A stretch of DNA of 31,136 nt. Source: Flavobacterium sp. GTDB lineage: Bacteria > Bacteroidota > Bacteroidia > Flavobacteriales > Flavobacteriaceae. The notes under the pieces were generated by a model that saw nothing but the letters and a program-made list of their open reading frames with translations, had not been told where the DNA came from and did not search any database. The translations under genes were made by a program, and so were the position numbers. The DNA is taken from NCBI GenBank assembly GCA_030150335.1, contig JASLGC010000073.1:1-31136 (forward strand). The letters run 5' to 3'. Position 1 is the stretch's first letter. Every line of letters starts with the position of its first letter. This document shows positions 1 to 8,660 of this stretch, one piece after another.

Positions 1-1751
1 CCTAAAGTAAATTTACCATCTACAAATACTTCTGGTAGCGGCTCTAATGCGCTGTATTGATCAGCAAGTGCATTACCTAATTTAGTAAAACGCTCTAAGT
101 CAGCATCAGACCACCAGTTGTTTAAGTTACCATCTTTGTCATAACGAGCACCTGAGTCGTCAAAACTATGAGAGATTTCGTGTCCAATTACAGCACCGAT
201 ACCACCGTAGTTAATAGCCTCATCAGCTTTATAATCATAGAAAGGAGGTTGTAAGATAGCTGCAGGGAAAACGATTTCGTTGTACAATGGGTTGAAATAA
301 GCGTTCACTGTTTGTGGTGCCATACCCCAACGAGATTTGTCAACTGGTTTTCCGAAGTCAGCAATATTCTTAGCTACTTCCCATTTCTCAGCATTTTTCA
401 TATTTTCGAAGTAGTTACCTCCGTCAGCAGCAGATTTAATTACCATTTTAGAATAGTCTTCCCATTTGTCTGGGTAACCAATCTTAACAGTAGTAGTACT
501 TAATTTTTCTAAAGCACCTTTTTTAGTTTCTTCAGCCATCCATGGTAACGCTTTGATACGCTCACCGAAAGCAGATAAAACGTTTTTAATCATAGATTGT
601 GCTTTTGCTTTAGCTTCTGCTGGGAACTTTTTCTCAACATATAATTGACCTAAAGCTTCACCAACAGTACCGTTTACAACAGCTAACGCTCTTTCTTCAA
701 CTGGTCTTTGCTCTTTTGCACCTTGAAGTGTTTTTGAGTAAAACTCCCAGTTTGCAGTTTCCATATCAGTTGATAATAAACTTGCAGAACCATTAACTAA
801 TGTCCATTTTAAGTAAGCTTTTACATCAGCGATATTCTTAGTTGTTAAGATTTCGTTTAATGCTTTGATGTATTTTGGTTGAGAAACGATTACTTTATCA
901 ACGTTTTTCAAACCAGTTGCTGCGATATATGCGTTCCAATCCACAACAGGAGCTAATTTTTGTAATTCAGCAACAGTCATTGGGTTGTAAGTTAAACGGC
1001 TATCTCTACGCTCAACACGAGTTAAACGAGGCTCAGCCATCTTAGTTTCAATCGCAAGAACTCTTTTAGAATCAGCAGTAGCTTCTTCTTTAGCTTCCCC
1101 TGCCATTTCTAACATACGAGCTACGTGAGCTGTATATTGCTCGCGTTTTTCTTGCATGTCTTTATCTTTTAAGATGTAGTAATCACGGTCAGGTAAACCA
1201 AGAGAACCTAAGCTTAAGTAAACAGCATTTTCGTTTGAGTTTTTAGCATCTGCATAAACGTAGATAGAGTATAATCCTAAACCACCTTCGTCAGCTAAAT
1301 CATTGATTAATTTAGTAACATCTGCAGGAGTTTCAATTGCATTAATTTTCTCTAAATATGGTTTAAGAGGGTCAACTCCTAATTTATTTCTTGTGTCAGC
1401 ATCTAAGTATGTTTCAAAAACAGCAACTGCTTTTGCTTGATCTGATTTAGGATCAAGTTTTTTGTTTTCAGCAGCTTCTTTTAAGATAGCTAAAGCATCT
1501 TTGTCTGTGTTTTGTCTTAATTCGTCAAAACTTCCCCAACGTGTTCTGTCTCCTGGGATCTCCGTTTTGTCAAACCAAGTACCATTTACATAACGAAAGA
1601 AGTCATCACCAGGTTTTACTAAAGTATCCATGTACTCTAATGTTATCCCGTGATTTACACTGTCTTCAGCTTCTGTTGTTTTCTTAGCATCTTTACAAGC
1701 TACTAAAGAAACAACCGCTAAAGCAGAAGTTAATAATATCCTTTTGTTCAT
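1..1751 (-). CDS. M13 family (neprilysin/PepO-like) zinc metallopeptidase lipoprotein, C-terminus cut by window edge
   Basis: About 583 residues are visible of a family usually near 670-690, so roughly the last 100 lie outside the window. The ATG at 1751 opens a lipoprotein signal: K3-R4, a hydrophobic run, then a lipobox L-V-A-C with C19 as the lipidated residue. The zinc-binding motif HEISH (HExxH) is at residues 524-528 (bases 168-182), preceded by the family's NAYFNP segment and the VFPAAILQPPF stretch. The visible part ends in VDGKFTLG, which in this family directly precedes the GENxAD motif carrying the third zinc ligand; that ligand is therefore not seen. Family members are membrane-anchored endopeptidases that cut peptides outside the cytoplasm. 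A TATTTTTG -7 element lies upstream at 1788-1795. Its natural substrate cannot be told. Family assignment is secure; surface versus periplasmic exposure is not. Confidence 0.93.
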   Translation of the reverse strand, partial: MNKRILLTSALAVVSLVACKDAKKTTEAEDSVNHGITLEYMDTLVKPGDDFFRYVNGTWFDKTEIPGDRTRWGSFDELRQNTDKDALAILKEAAENKKLDPKSDQAKAVAVFETYLDADTRNKLGVDPLKPYLEKINAIETPADVTKLINDLADEGGLGLYSIYVYADAKNSNENAVYLSLGSLGLPDRDYYILKDKDMQEKREQYTAHVARMLEMAGEAKEEATADSKRVLAIETKMAEPRLTRVERRDSRLTYNPMTVAELQKLAPVVDWNAYIAATGLKNVDKVIVSQPKYIKALNEILTTKNIADVKAYLKWTLVNGSASLLSTDMETANWEFYSKTLQGAKEQRPVEERALAVVNGTVGEALGQLYVEKKFPAEAKAKAQSMIKNVLSAFGERIKALPWMAEETKKGALEKLSTTTVKIGYPDKWEDYSKMVIKSAADGGNYFENMKNAEKWEVAKNIADFGKPVDKSRWGMAPQTVNAYFNPLYNEIVFPAAILQPPFYDYKADEAINYGGIGAVIGHEISHSFDDSGARYDKDGNLNNWWSDADLERFTKLGNALADQYSALEPLPEVFVDGKFTL

Positions 1752-1787
1752 AATATAAGATTATTTTCGTTTTTATTGATATGCTAA

Positions 1788-1795
1788 CAAAAATA
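1788..1795 (-). promoter_or_regulatory. Putative -7 element for the M13 peptidase gene
   Basis: On the minus strand the bases read TATTTTTG, a full match to the Bacteroidota -7 form TAnnTTTG, 36 bases before the ATG. No clear TTTG at the -33 distance was found, so this rests on the -7 box alone. Confidence 0.4.
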
Positions 1796-1886
1796 TAAAA
1801 TATCTTCGGGTAATATAATTTTTAACAGGTTAAAAAAGAGATTTGCCATTTATAAAGTCTTTAACCTTTTTTTGAAAGTGAATTTG

Positions 1887-1894
1887 TAAGTTTG
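1887..1894 (+). promoter_or_regulatory. Putative -7 element for the Sco gene
   Basis: TAAGTTTG matches TAnnTTTG exactly and ends 17 bases before the ATG at 1912. The spacing would give a very short untranslated leader. No good -33 box at 19-20 bases upstream. Confidence 0.4.
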
Positions 1895-1911
1895 CATAAA
1901 CTCAAATAATT

Positions 1912-2619
1912 ATGTTACAGTTCTTTAAAAAGTACAAATATTTCTTTATTTTCCTTTTCTTATTATGTGCTGGTATTATGTTTATGTTTTACAATGCGTT
2001 GAAATACAGAAAGTCACTACCAGTTTATACTCCAGCGATGGTTAATCCAGAAATGGTAGATAGCTTAATCCAACATCAGGCAAACAAACAAAAACACAGA
2101 ATAGCACCGTTTAAATTTGTCAATCAAAACGGAGATACCATTTCGAATAAGGATTATGAAGGACATATTTATGTAGCAGATTTCTTTTTCACAACTTGTC
2201 CTACTATTTGCCCAATTATGGGGGATAATATGGTTTGGTTACAAGAAAAGATAAAAGATTTACCTGGCGTTAAGCTGTTATCTCATACAGTAACACCGGA
2301 TATTGATAGTGTACCTGTATTAAAAGAATACGCTTTGAGAAAAGGGGTAAACGATGATATTTGGAACTTAGTAACGGGGAACAAGAGAGATATTTATTAT
2401 ATTGCAAGAAATTCATACTTAGCTGTGAAAACAGGTTCTCCTGAAGAAATGTACGATATGGTACATACAGAGAACTTTATTTTGGTTGATGGAAGTGGAC
2501 GTATTCGCGGTTTCTATGATGGAACAAATTTGGATACAAAAGATGAGGAAGCTAAGAATATGCAGGATTTGTGGGAAGATATTCAATGGTTGTATAACCA
2601 TGAGAAAAGCAAAAAATAG
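1912..2619 (+). CDS. SCO1/SenC family copper chaperone-type protein
   Basis: A 235-residue protein with a short Lys-rich N-terminus, one membrane segment at about residues 9-30, and a thioredoxin-like domain facing the periplasm. The Sco signature is present: C96 and C100 in TTCPTICPIMG (CxxxC) and H185 in DMVHTENF, the three expected copper ligands. Sco proteins deliver copper to, or act as thiol reductant for, the CuA site of cytochrome c oxidase; some members have redox roles instead. It lies 120 bases before feoA on the same strand, but feoA has its own -7 element, so it is probably a separate transcript. The weak 4-bp hairpin after the stop is not convincing as a terminator. Family call is firm; the exact client oxidase is unknown. 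Confidence 0.93.
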   Translation: MLQFFKKYKYFFIFLFLLCAGIMFMFYNALKYRKSLPVYTPAMVNPEMVDSLIQHQANKQKHRIAPFKFVNQNGDTISNKDYEGHIYVADFFFTTCPTICPIMGDNMVWLQEKIKDLPGVKLLSHTVTPDIDSVPVLKEYALRKGVNDDIWNLVTGNKRDIYYIARNSYLAVKTGSPEEMYDMVHTENFILVDGSGRIRGFYDGTNLDTKDEEAKNMQDLWEDIQWLYNHEKSKK

Positions 2620-2665
2620 CCTCGTTTAGAGGAATAAAAAGGAAGGTAATAGTAGTTTAAATAAT

Positions 2666-2675
2666 AAGAATTCTT
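2666..2675. repeat. 10-bp perfect palindrome upstream of feoA
   Basis: AAGAATTCTT is a perfect palindrome about 33 bases before the putative feoA -7 element. It could be half of a metal-repressor operator, but it is short and AT-rich, so chance is a fair explanation. Confidence 0.25.
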
Positions 2676-2707
2676 GTGTTTATGGTACTATTATCTTTTT
2701 TTATACT

Positions 2708-2715
2708 TAAATTTG
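2708..2715 (+). promoter_or_regulatory. Putative -7 element for the feo operon
   Basis: TAAATTTG matches TAnnTTTG exactly, 25 bases before the GTG start of feoA. The -33 region is poor (no TTTG at 19-20 bases). No 19-bp Fur-type box was recognised nearby. Confidence 0.42.
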
Positions 2716-2739
2716 TAATGTGAATTAAATCTAAATAAA

Positions 2740-2970
2740 GTGAGTACAACTTTAGACTTGTTAAAAAGAAACGAAAGAGGAGTAATTGCAGAGTTTGATA
2801 TGCATAAGGTTCCTTTAAAATTATTAGAGATGGGATGTTTGCCTGGCAATGAGGTAGTATTGCTTGAAGTAGCCCCATTGGGAGATCCAATATATTTGTG
2901 TATCAACGATACGCATTTATCAATTCGTAAAGAATTAGCTCGCGAAATACTTGTAGAAGTAGAGGGTTAA
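2740..2970 (+). CDS. feoA: FeoA family ferrous iron transport protein
   Basis: A 76-residue cytoplasmic protein with the FeoA SH3-like fold pattern: LLEMGCLPGNEVVLLEVAPLGDPIYL, with the typical 'LxxMGhxPGxxV' turn, ending in EILVEVEG. FeoA binds or regulates FeoB during Fe(II) uptake. The start is GTG at 2740; no in-frame ATG fits before the conserved N-terminal leucine-rich segment. The gene sits 28 bases before the feoB ATG, so the two form an operon. Length is normal for the family. Confidence 0.93.
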   Translation: MSTTLDLLKRNERGVIAEFDMHKVPLKLLEMGCLPGNEVVLLEVAPLGDPIYLCINDTHLSIRKELAREILVEVEG

Positions 2971-2998
2971 TTAGTACAATATATTATTACATTAGTTG

Positions 2999-5098
2999 AT
3001 GAGAAAAAATATTAAAGTTGCCCTAATAGGTAATCCTAACGTAGGGAAAACCTCAGTATTTAATGCTTTAACAGGACTTAATCATAAAATAGGGAATTAT
3101 CCAGGGATAACTGTAGATAAGAAATCTGGGGTAGCAAAGTTAGATGAAAATACGAATGCTACTATCGTAGATTTACCTGGAACGTATAGTATAAATGCCA
3201 GTTCATTAGACGAGCGAATCGTTTTAGATTTGATGTTCGATCCTACTAATGAAGATTATCCAGATGTGGCTGTAGTAGTTGTAGATATCGAAAACTTAAA
3301 ACGTAATTTACTTCTATTTACTCAGGTGAAAGAGTTAGGTATTCCAACTGTATTGGTTGTGAATATGGCTGACCGAATGGAGGAGAAGGGTATTACATTA
3401 TCTATAGATGAATTAGAAGAAAAATTGAAAACTAAAATCGTTTTGGCAAGTGCTAAAAAGAAATTAGGAATTCAAGAAATAAAACAAGCGATCTTAAACT
3501 ACAAAGATCTTTCTATTAAACCTTGTATGAATGCAACAAGTGTTGATCCTGACTTCTTTGGTCGTTTAGCACTTACTTTCCACAATTTATCTGTGTATAA
3601 GTTGTGGATGATTTATTCTCAAGAGGTTAATATTGGTGGTATAGGTAAAAAGGAGATTGAGTCAAAAGGTGTTAAGTTATCTGATGATGAGGTTAAGCGT
3701 TTACAACACAAAAAAACAATCAAGCGTTATCAATTTATCAATGATGTTTTAAAAGAGACTTATGTAAAGGATTCTTCTAAAGCAACGGATATCAGAAGTA
3801 AAGTAGATCGCCTATTGACGCATCGCGTTTGGGGGTACGTTATTTTCTTTGCGATTATGATGTTGGTGTTCCAAGCTATTTTTGAGTGGTCAAGTATTCC
3901 AATGGATTGGATTGAAGACCAGTTTGCGTCTTTGACAACTTGGGTTCACGAAGTGATGACTCCTGGTAAATTGACGGATTTAATAGCAGATGGTATTGTT
4001 CCTGGTATTGGAGGTATTATGCCGTTTATCCCTCAGATTGCTATTTTATTTATGTTTATCTCTATCTTAGAAGAGACGGGATATATGAGTAGAGTGGTAT
4101 TCTTAATGGACAGATTAATGCGTCCGTTTGGTTTGAGTGGTAAATCAGTTGTGCCATTGATTTCAGGGAATGCATGTGCTATTCCTGCGATTATGTCTGC
4201 TCGTAATATTGAGAATCCAAAAGAGCGTTTGCTAACAATTTTAGTGACTCCGTTTACAACTTGTTCTGCGCGTATTCCTGTGTATATTATATTGATTTCA
4301 TTGGTGATACCTGATACTCGTATTGGAATATTTGGATTGCAAGCATTGACATTGACATTGTTCTATTTAATCGGGTTCTTCTCTGCATTGATTGGAGCTT
4401 GGGTATTGAAACATTTTATCGATGTAAAACACAAATCTTATTTTGTGATTGAGATGCCAAGTTACCGTGCACCTATTTTGAAAAACGTAGTTGCTACAAT
4501 GTATGAAAAGACTAAAGCGTTCGTGGTAGGGGCTGGTAAGATTATCTTCTTCCTTTCTATTATCGTTTGGTTCTTAGGTGCTCATGGACCGGGAAGTAAG
4601 TTTGAAGATGCAGAAGAAATCGTAGCAGAGCAGTATAAAGGTCAGGTCGTTTCTGCTGAAGAAATGGATGATTTTGTAGCTGGTTATAAATTAGAGAATT
4701 CATATATCGGTATTATCGGTAAGACAATAGAACCTGTTATTAAACCATTAGGTTACGATTGGAAAATTGGTATTGCAGTGATTACATCATTTGTAGCTCG
4801 TGAGGTATTTGTAGCAACATTGGCTACAATTTACAATGTTGGGTCAAGTGGTGAAGAGGAAGAGACTATCAAAGCACGTATGGAAGCTGAGGTTTGGCCG
4901 GATACAGGAGAGAAGGTGTTTACTTTAGCAAGTGGACTTTCGCTGATGTTCTTCTACGCATTTGCAATGCAATGTGCCTCGACAGTAGCCATTACAAGAA
5001 GAGAAACTAAGTCTTGGAAATGGACTATTTTCCAAGTGGTTTTCATGACTGTATTTGCTTATGTTGTAGCCTTAGTAGTGTATCAACTTTTAAAATAA
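2999..5098 (+). CDS. feoB: Ferrous iron transporter FeoB
   Basis: A 699-residue membrane GTPase that imports Fe(II) across the inner membrane. The N-terminal G domain shows G1 GNPNVGKTS (residues 11-19), a G2 threonine in NYPGITVD (T38), G3 DLPG (58-61) and G4 NMAD (122-125). Hydrophobic segments begin near residue 275. Both transport gate regions are recognisable: GNACAIPAIMSARN followed by TTCSARIPVYIIL, and later SFVAREVFVATLATIY. A TTG three bases earlier is in frame, but ATG at 2999 is the better start because MRKNIKVALIGN puts the G1 loop at the usual place. It follows feoA and precedes a small Cys-tailed protein by 6 bases. Function is secure. Confidence 0.97.
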   Translation: MRKNIKVALIGNPNVGKTSVFNALTGLNHKIGNYPGITVDKKSGVAKLDENTNATIVDLPGTYSINASSLDERIVLDLMFDPTNEDYPDVAVVVVDIENLKRNLLLFTQVKELGIPTVLVVNMADRMEEKGITLSIDELEEKLKTKIVLASAKKKLGIQEIKQAILNYKDLSIKPCMNATSVDPDFFGRLALTFHNLSVYKLWMIYSQEVNIGGIGKKEIESKGVKLSDDEVKRLQHKKTIKRYQFINDVLKETYVKDSSKATDIRSKVDRLLTHRVWGYVIFFAIMMLVFQAIFEWSSIPMDWIEDQFASLTTWVHEVMTPGKLTDLIADGIVPGIGGIMPFIPQIAILFMFISILEETGYMSRVVFLMDRLMRPFGLSGKSVVPLISGNACAIPAIMSARNIENPKERLLTILVTPFTTCSARIPVYIILISLVIPDTRIGIFGLQALTLTLFYLIGFFSALIGAWVLKHFIDVKHKSYFVIEMPSYRAPILKNVVATMYEKTKAFVVGAGKIIFFLSIIVWFLGAHGPGSKFEDAEEIVAEQYKGQVVSAEEMDDFVAGYKLENSYIGIIGKTIEPVIKPLGYDWKIGIAVITSFVAREVFVATLATIYNVGSSGEEEETIKARMEAEVWPDTGEKVFTLASGLSLMFFYAFAMQCASTVAITRRETKSWKWTIFQVVFMTVFAYVVALVVYQLLK

Positions 5099-5104
5099 AC
5101 TAAT

Positions 5105-5236
5105 ATGGACTACCAAGAAGTAATAGCCTATGCGATTGTTATTATTGCTTTAGGGTATTTTATCAAAAAGAGTTTTTGGAAGAAAAAGGGAGGCAAGAAT
5201 GGTTCTTGTGGCAACGGAAGTTGCGGTTGCTCTTAA
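5105..5236 (+). CDS. FeoB-associated Cys-rich small membrane protein
   Basis: A 43-residue reading frame starting 6 bases after the feoB stop. Residues about 6-20 (VIAYAIVIIALGYFI) form one membrane helix; then a basic stretch (KKSFWKKKGGK) that would sit in the cytoplasm, and a tail with three cysteines (C35, C40, C42) in a Gly/Ser setting, ending CGCS. This matches the small FeoB-associated proteins found after feoB in many bacteria, sometimes compared with FeoC. The cysteines could bind iron or another metal or sense redox state; that is inference. The next element is the shared feo/trp terminator, so this is the last gene of the operon. Confidence 0.85.
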   Translation: MDYQEVIAYAIVIIALGYFIKKSFWKKKGGKNGSCGNGSCGCS

Positions 5237-5265
5237 ATGAGATATAGTTTACTATTTATATATAA

Positions 5266-5304
5266 AAAAGGGAAAGCCATCTAATTTAGATGGCTTTCCC
5301 TTTT
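5266..5304. terminator. Bidirectional intrinsic terminator between feo and trp operons
   Basis: Perfect 17-bp inverted repeat: AAAAGGGAAAGCCATCT at 5266-5282 and its complement at 5288-5304, loop of 5. The AT outer part supplies a U-tract for both directions. The trpA stop codon (5303-5305) overlaps the right arm, so the end of trpA is part of the hairpin. Confidence 0.9.
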
Positions 5305-6076
5305 ATTGTTTTAAGCTGTTGATAAATTCTTGGATTGACGGCAGAGAAATCCCTTTTTGCTCTATGTGCTTGACAAAAGCAGAACCGATAATAGCTCCAT
5401 GGCTATACTTACAAACGGTTTGAAAGGTTGTAGCATTGTGAATTCCAAAGCCAACTAATCTTGGATTGGTTAATTGGAGATTCTGTACTCTTTTAAAGTA
5501 GTCTGTTTGTAGGTCTAAACTCTTGTTTGCTCCAGTGATGCTGTTAGAAGAAACCATGTAGATAAAGCCGTTGGTTTCTTGGTCAATCATTCTGATGCGC
5601 TCTTCTGTTGTTTCATTGTTAATCAACATTATGTTTAGAATGTTGTATTGGTCACAGTAAGCTTTGAGCTGTTTTTTATAGTAATCAAGAGGTAAGTCAG
5701 GAATAATGAATCCATCTACACCTACTTCAGCACATTTTTTGACGAAGTTATCTTCTCCGTATTGTAGGATAGGGTTGAGGTATCCCATTAATACAATAGG
5801 GATTGATGTATTCTTTCTAAGTTCTTTTAGTTGGTCAAATAGAATAGTTAGGCTCATGCCGTTTTTAAGTGCTTTTTCGCTACTTTCTTGTATAACGGGA
5901 CCATCGGCAAGAGGGTCTGAAAAAGGGATGCCTATTTCAATCATATCTGCTCCTGCTTTCTCTAAGTTTTCAACAATAGTAAGTGTATCGTTTAAGTTGG
6001 GATAACCTGCTGTGAAAAAGATAGAGAGTATATTCTTATCTTTTTGTTGGAATGTAGTGGTTATTCTATTTTTCAT
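5303..6076 (-). CDS. trpA: Tryptophan synthase alpha chain
   Basis: A 257-residue TIM-barrel protein that cleaves indole-3-glycerol phosphate to indole and glyceraldehyde 3-phosphate, passing indole through a tunnel to TrpB. The catalytic pair is visible: E47 in MIEIGIPFSDP and D58 in LADGP (E49 and D60 in the E. coli numbering). The phosphate-binding end motifs VGFGIH and GAIIGSAFV are present. It is the last trp gene; its start overlaps the end of trpB by 11 bases, which suits coupled translation of two subunits of one complex. Confidence 0.97.
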   Translation of the reverse strand: MKNRITTTFQQKDKNILSIFFTAGYPNLNDTLTIVENLEKAGADMIEIGIPFSDPLADGPVIQESSEKALKNGMSLTILFDQLKELRKNTSIPIVLMGYLNPILQYGEDNFVKKCAEVGVDGFIIPDLPLDYYKKQLKAYCDQYNILNIMLINNETTEERIRMIDQETNGFIYMVSSNSITGANKSLDLQTDYFKRVQNLQLTNPRLVGFGIHNATTFQTVCKYSHGAIIGSAFVKHIEQKGISLPSIQEFINSLKQ

Positions 6077-7256
6077 TGGTAAAGTATTTTTGGTATGTTA
6101 ACATGTCTTTATCTCCTCTTCCAGATAGGTTTACAATTACGATATCGCTTTCTTTTAAGGATAGTTTTTCTAAATAGGCTAAGGCGTGAGCAGACTCTAA
6201 TGCAGGTATAATACCATCTGTACGCGTTAAATGGAATGCTGCTTTGACAGCTTCATCATCTGTAATGCTATCTACGATTATTTTATGGGTATCGTTTAGG
6301 TAAGCGTGAGCAGGGCCAATACCTGGGTAGTCTAATCCTGCAGATATAGAATAAGGCTCTATGATTTGCCCATCTTCTGTTTGAATAAGGTATGTTTTAC
6401 TACCGTGGATAATACCCTTTTTACCTAATGCAATTGTAGCGGCTGTTTTATCTGTTTGCGTTCCTTTTCCTGCTGCTTCAACTGCAATTAGTTTGGTGTG
6501 ATTGTTATCTATGAAATGATAGAAAGCCCCCATAGCATTACTACCACCTCCAACACATGCAATTACATAATCTGGTTTTGAGGTGTTTTCTTTTTCTAAT
6601 AATTGCTCCTGAATTTCTTTACTTATAATAGATTGGAATTTCGCAACCATATCAGGGTAGGGATGTGGGCCAACTACTGAGCCAATTACGTAATGGGTGT
6701 CAGCAGGGTTATTAATCCATTCTCTAATAGCTTCGTTTGTCGCATCTTTCAATGTTTTACTACCACTATTTGCGGGAACGACTGTTGCCCCAAGCATCTT
6801 CATTCTCTCTACATTTGGCTTTTGGCGTTCGATGTCTATTGCTCCCATAAACACCGTGCATTCTAATCCTAATAAAGCACACGTAGTAGCAGTGGCAACG
6901 CCATGCTGTCCTGCGCCTGTTTCTGCTATAATTCTCTTTTTGTTTAAGCGTTTCGCCATTAGAACTTGACCAATTGTATTATTGATTTTATGGGCTCCTG
7001 TATGGTTTAAATCCTCTCTTTTTAGATAGATTTTAGCTTTGTATTGTTTGGATAGGTTTTCAGAGTAGAATAGAGGTGTTGGTCTTCCGACGTAGTCTTT
7101 TAGAAGAGACTGCATCTCTTGTTGGAAACTGCTATCTTGGATTATGTCTAAGTATTTTGCTTGTAGCTCTGCTACATTGGCGTGTAACATTTCGGGAATG
7201 AATGCGCCTCCGAATTCTCCGTAGTAGCCGTCTGATGTTGGGTTAAATGTGCTCAT
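6066..7256 (-). CDS. trpB: Tryptophan synthase beta chain
   Basis: A 396-residue pyridoxal-phosphate enzyme joining indole and serine to make tryptophan. The PLP-binding lysine is K90 in HTGAHKINN; the substrate loop ETGAGQHGVATA and the phosphate-binding glycine run VGGGSNAMG are intact. The N-terminus (GYYGEFGGAFIPE) is that of the classic TrpB1 type rather than the TrpB2 type. It overlaps trpF by 14 bases and trpA by 11 bases, so it is translated within the operon without room for internal promoters. Confidence 0.97.
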   Translation of the reverse strand: MSTFNPTSDGYYGEFGGAFIPEMLHANVAELQAKYLDIIQDSSFQQEMQSLLKDYVGRPTPLFYSENLSKQYKAKIYLKREDLNHTGAHKINNTIGQVLMAKRLNKKRIIAETGAGQHGVATATTCALLGLECTVFMGAIDIERQKPNVERMKMLGATVVPANSGSKTLKDATNEAIREWINNPADTHYVIGSVVGPHPYPDMVAKFQSIISKEIQEQLLEKENTSKPDYVIACVGGGSNAMGAFYHFIDNNHTKLIAVEAAGKGTQTDKTAATIALGKKGIIHGSKTYLIQTEDGQIIEPYSISAGLDYPGIGPAHAYLNDTHKIIVDSITDDEAVKAAFHLTRTDGIIPALESAHALAYLEKLSLKESDIVIVNLSGRGDKDMLTYQKYFTNEK

Positions 7257-7875
7257 TTCTAATGCTATTTATAAGTTGTTTTGTTTTATTGTAATTCTTT
7301 TGTCCTGGTACATCTTCTAATTGGCTATTGCAATCAATACCTATTAAAGAGGGATGCTTGATTTGTAATGCTTGTGCTATGTTAGAGAGACCTATTCCTC
7401 CGCTTAGGTAAAAAGGGTGCTTCAAAGTATAGTTTTGCAAAATGCTCCAATTAAATGCTTGTCCACTTCCTCCGTATTTTGGTGTTTGTGTATCGAATAA
7501 AAAAGCATGGCAATAAGGCATATATGTTTTGAGCGTTTCATTGTTTATGTTCTCTTGAAAGGGGAATGCTTTAATGATATTGTAGCCGTCTTCATATAGT
7601 GTTTTGCATTGTGTTATAGATTCATCGCCGTGTAATTGGATAATGTCTAAAGCATATTCTTTTGTGATAGCTTTTATTGTCTTATTGTTTTCATTGACAA
7701 ATACTCCTACTTTTTTAATTTGTGATGGAATATTTTGAATGCTGTCTTGCAAGGTTGTTTCATCAATATACCTGCTCGATTTTTTGTAAAAGATGAAACC
7801 CATTAAGTCAGGATTCAATGAGGCTATCTCTTGAATATTCATTAGATTTTTCATTCCGCAAATCTTTACTTTCAT
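7243..7875 (-). CDS. trpF: Phosphoribosylanthranilate isomerase
   Basis: A 210-residue TIM-barrel enzyme performing the Amadori rearrangement of phosphoribosylanthranilate to CdRP. Catalytic residues are in place: C6 in KVKICGMKN and D128 in FLFDTQTPKYGGSG. LHGDE near residue 82 and the C-terminal LSGGIGLSNI phosphate site fit the family. TrpF is a separate protein here, not fused to TrpC as in enteric bacteria. Overlaps of 4 bases with trpC and 14 with trpB. Confidence 0.96.
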   Translation of the reverse strand: MKVKICGMKNLMNIQEIASLNPDLMGFIFYKKSSRYIDETTLQDSIQNIPSQIKKVGVFVNENNKTIKAITKEYALDIIQLHGDESITQCKTLYEDGYNIIKAFPFQENINNETLKTYMPYCHAFLFDTQTPKYGGSGQAFNWSILQNYTLKHPFYLSGGIGLSNIAQALQIKHPSLIGIDCNSQLEDVPGQKNYNKTKQLINSIRNEHI

Positions 7876-8660
7876 AGGAGTTCCTTTTGTAATTGTTGTA
7901 ATGCTTGAGGAGGATTTTGTTCTTTCATAAAGTATTCTCCCATAAGGTATCCTGAGAAGCCTGCTTGTTGTAATTCTTTGATTGTTTTCGCTGAATAGAT
8001 ACCACTCTCTGCTATTTTTACTGCATTGGAAGGTAAGTAGGAAGCTAATCGAATACTATTTGCAATGTCTACTTCAAAGGTGTTGAGGTTTCTATTGTTG
8101 ATACCTATTAGGTCAAAGTTTGTGTTTGCATATAAGCATACTTCTTCTTCTGTGTGGGTTTCTAATAAGACTTCTAAACCAAGGGCATGTGCATAATCTG
8201 TAAGTTGAGTAATCTTATCTACGGGATGAAGTTTTGCAATTAACAATATTGCATCTGCTCCGATTGCCTTAGCTTCTTCAAGTTGGTATTCGTCAACGAT
8301 AAACTCTTTTTGTAATAGAGGAAGGTCAGTTGCTTCTCTTGCTTTTTTGAAATCATCGATGTTAGCACCAAAGAAGTGTTGGTCAAAAAGAATAGATAAA
8401 GCAGTAGCTCCTTCTTGGGCGTACCCTTGGACAATAGCTGTTACATCTGCATTGGGGTGTATGATTCCTTTGCTTGGAGATTGTCTTTTAAACTCTGCAA
8501 TTATTCCCTTGCCTTTTGACGCTGTAATAGCTTGTTTTAGAGAAGTACACTTTCTATTGTATAGTTCTTTTGACTGTAGGGTTTGTATTGGTTGTGCTAT
8601 CTTTTTGTTTGCAACTTCTTGTTCTTTGTGTATTCTTATTTTTTCTAATATCAGTTTCAT
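7872..8660 (-). CDS. trpC: Indole-3-glycerol phosphate synthase
   Basis: A 262-residue TIM-barrel enzyme that closes the indole ring of CdRP with loss of CO2 and water. Family motifs in order: IIAEFKRQSPSKG (catalytic Lys/Glu strand), LQKEFIVDEYQLEEA, GINNRNLNTFEVD, and KIAESGIYS, then a GYLMGEYFM phosphate-site segment. Stand-alone (no TrpF fusion). It overlaps both neighbours by 4 bases, the ATGA arrangement usual for coupled genes. Confidence 0.96.
   Translation of the reverse strand: MKLILEKIRIHKEQEVANKKIAQPIQTLQSKELYNRKCTSLKQAITASKGKGIIAEFKRQSPSKGIIHPNADVTAIVQGYAQEGATALSILFDQHFFGANIDDFKKAREATDLPLLQKEFIVDEYQLEEAKAIGADAILLIAKLHPVDKITQLTDYAHALGLEVLLETHTEEEVCLYANTNFDLIGINNRNLNTFEVDIANSIRLASYLPSNAVKIAESGIYSAKTIKELQQAGFSGYLMGEYFMKEQNPPQALQQLQKELL

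Noticed and set aside
312..503. Open frame on the + strand inside the M13 peptidase gene
   Set aside because: It lies antisense to a clear coding sequence with intact zinc motif and has no family features; it is a shadow frame.
2612..2640. Hairpin after the sco stop as a terminator
   Set aside because: The stem is only 4 bp (CCTC/GAGG) and lacks a T-run.
2657..2906. Two minus-strand frames across the feoA promoter and N-terminus
   Set aside because: They overlap feoA, which has a firm family match, and their translations look like random AT-rich sequence.
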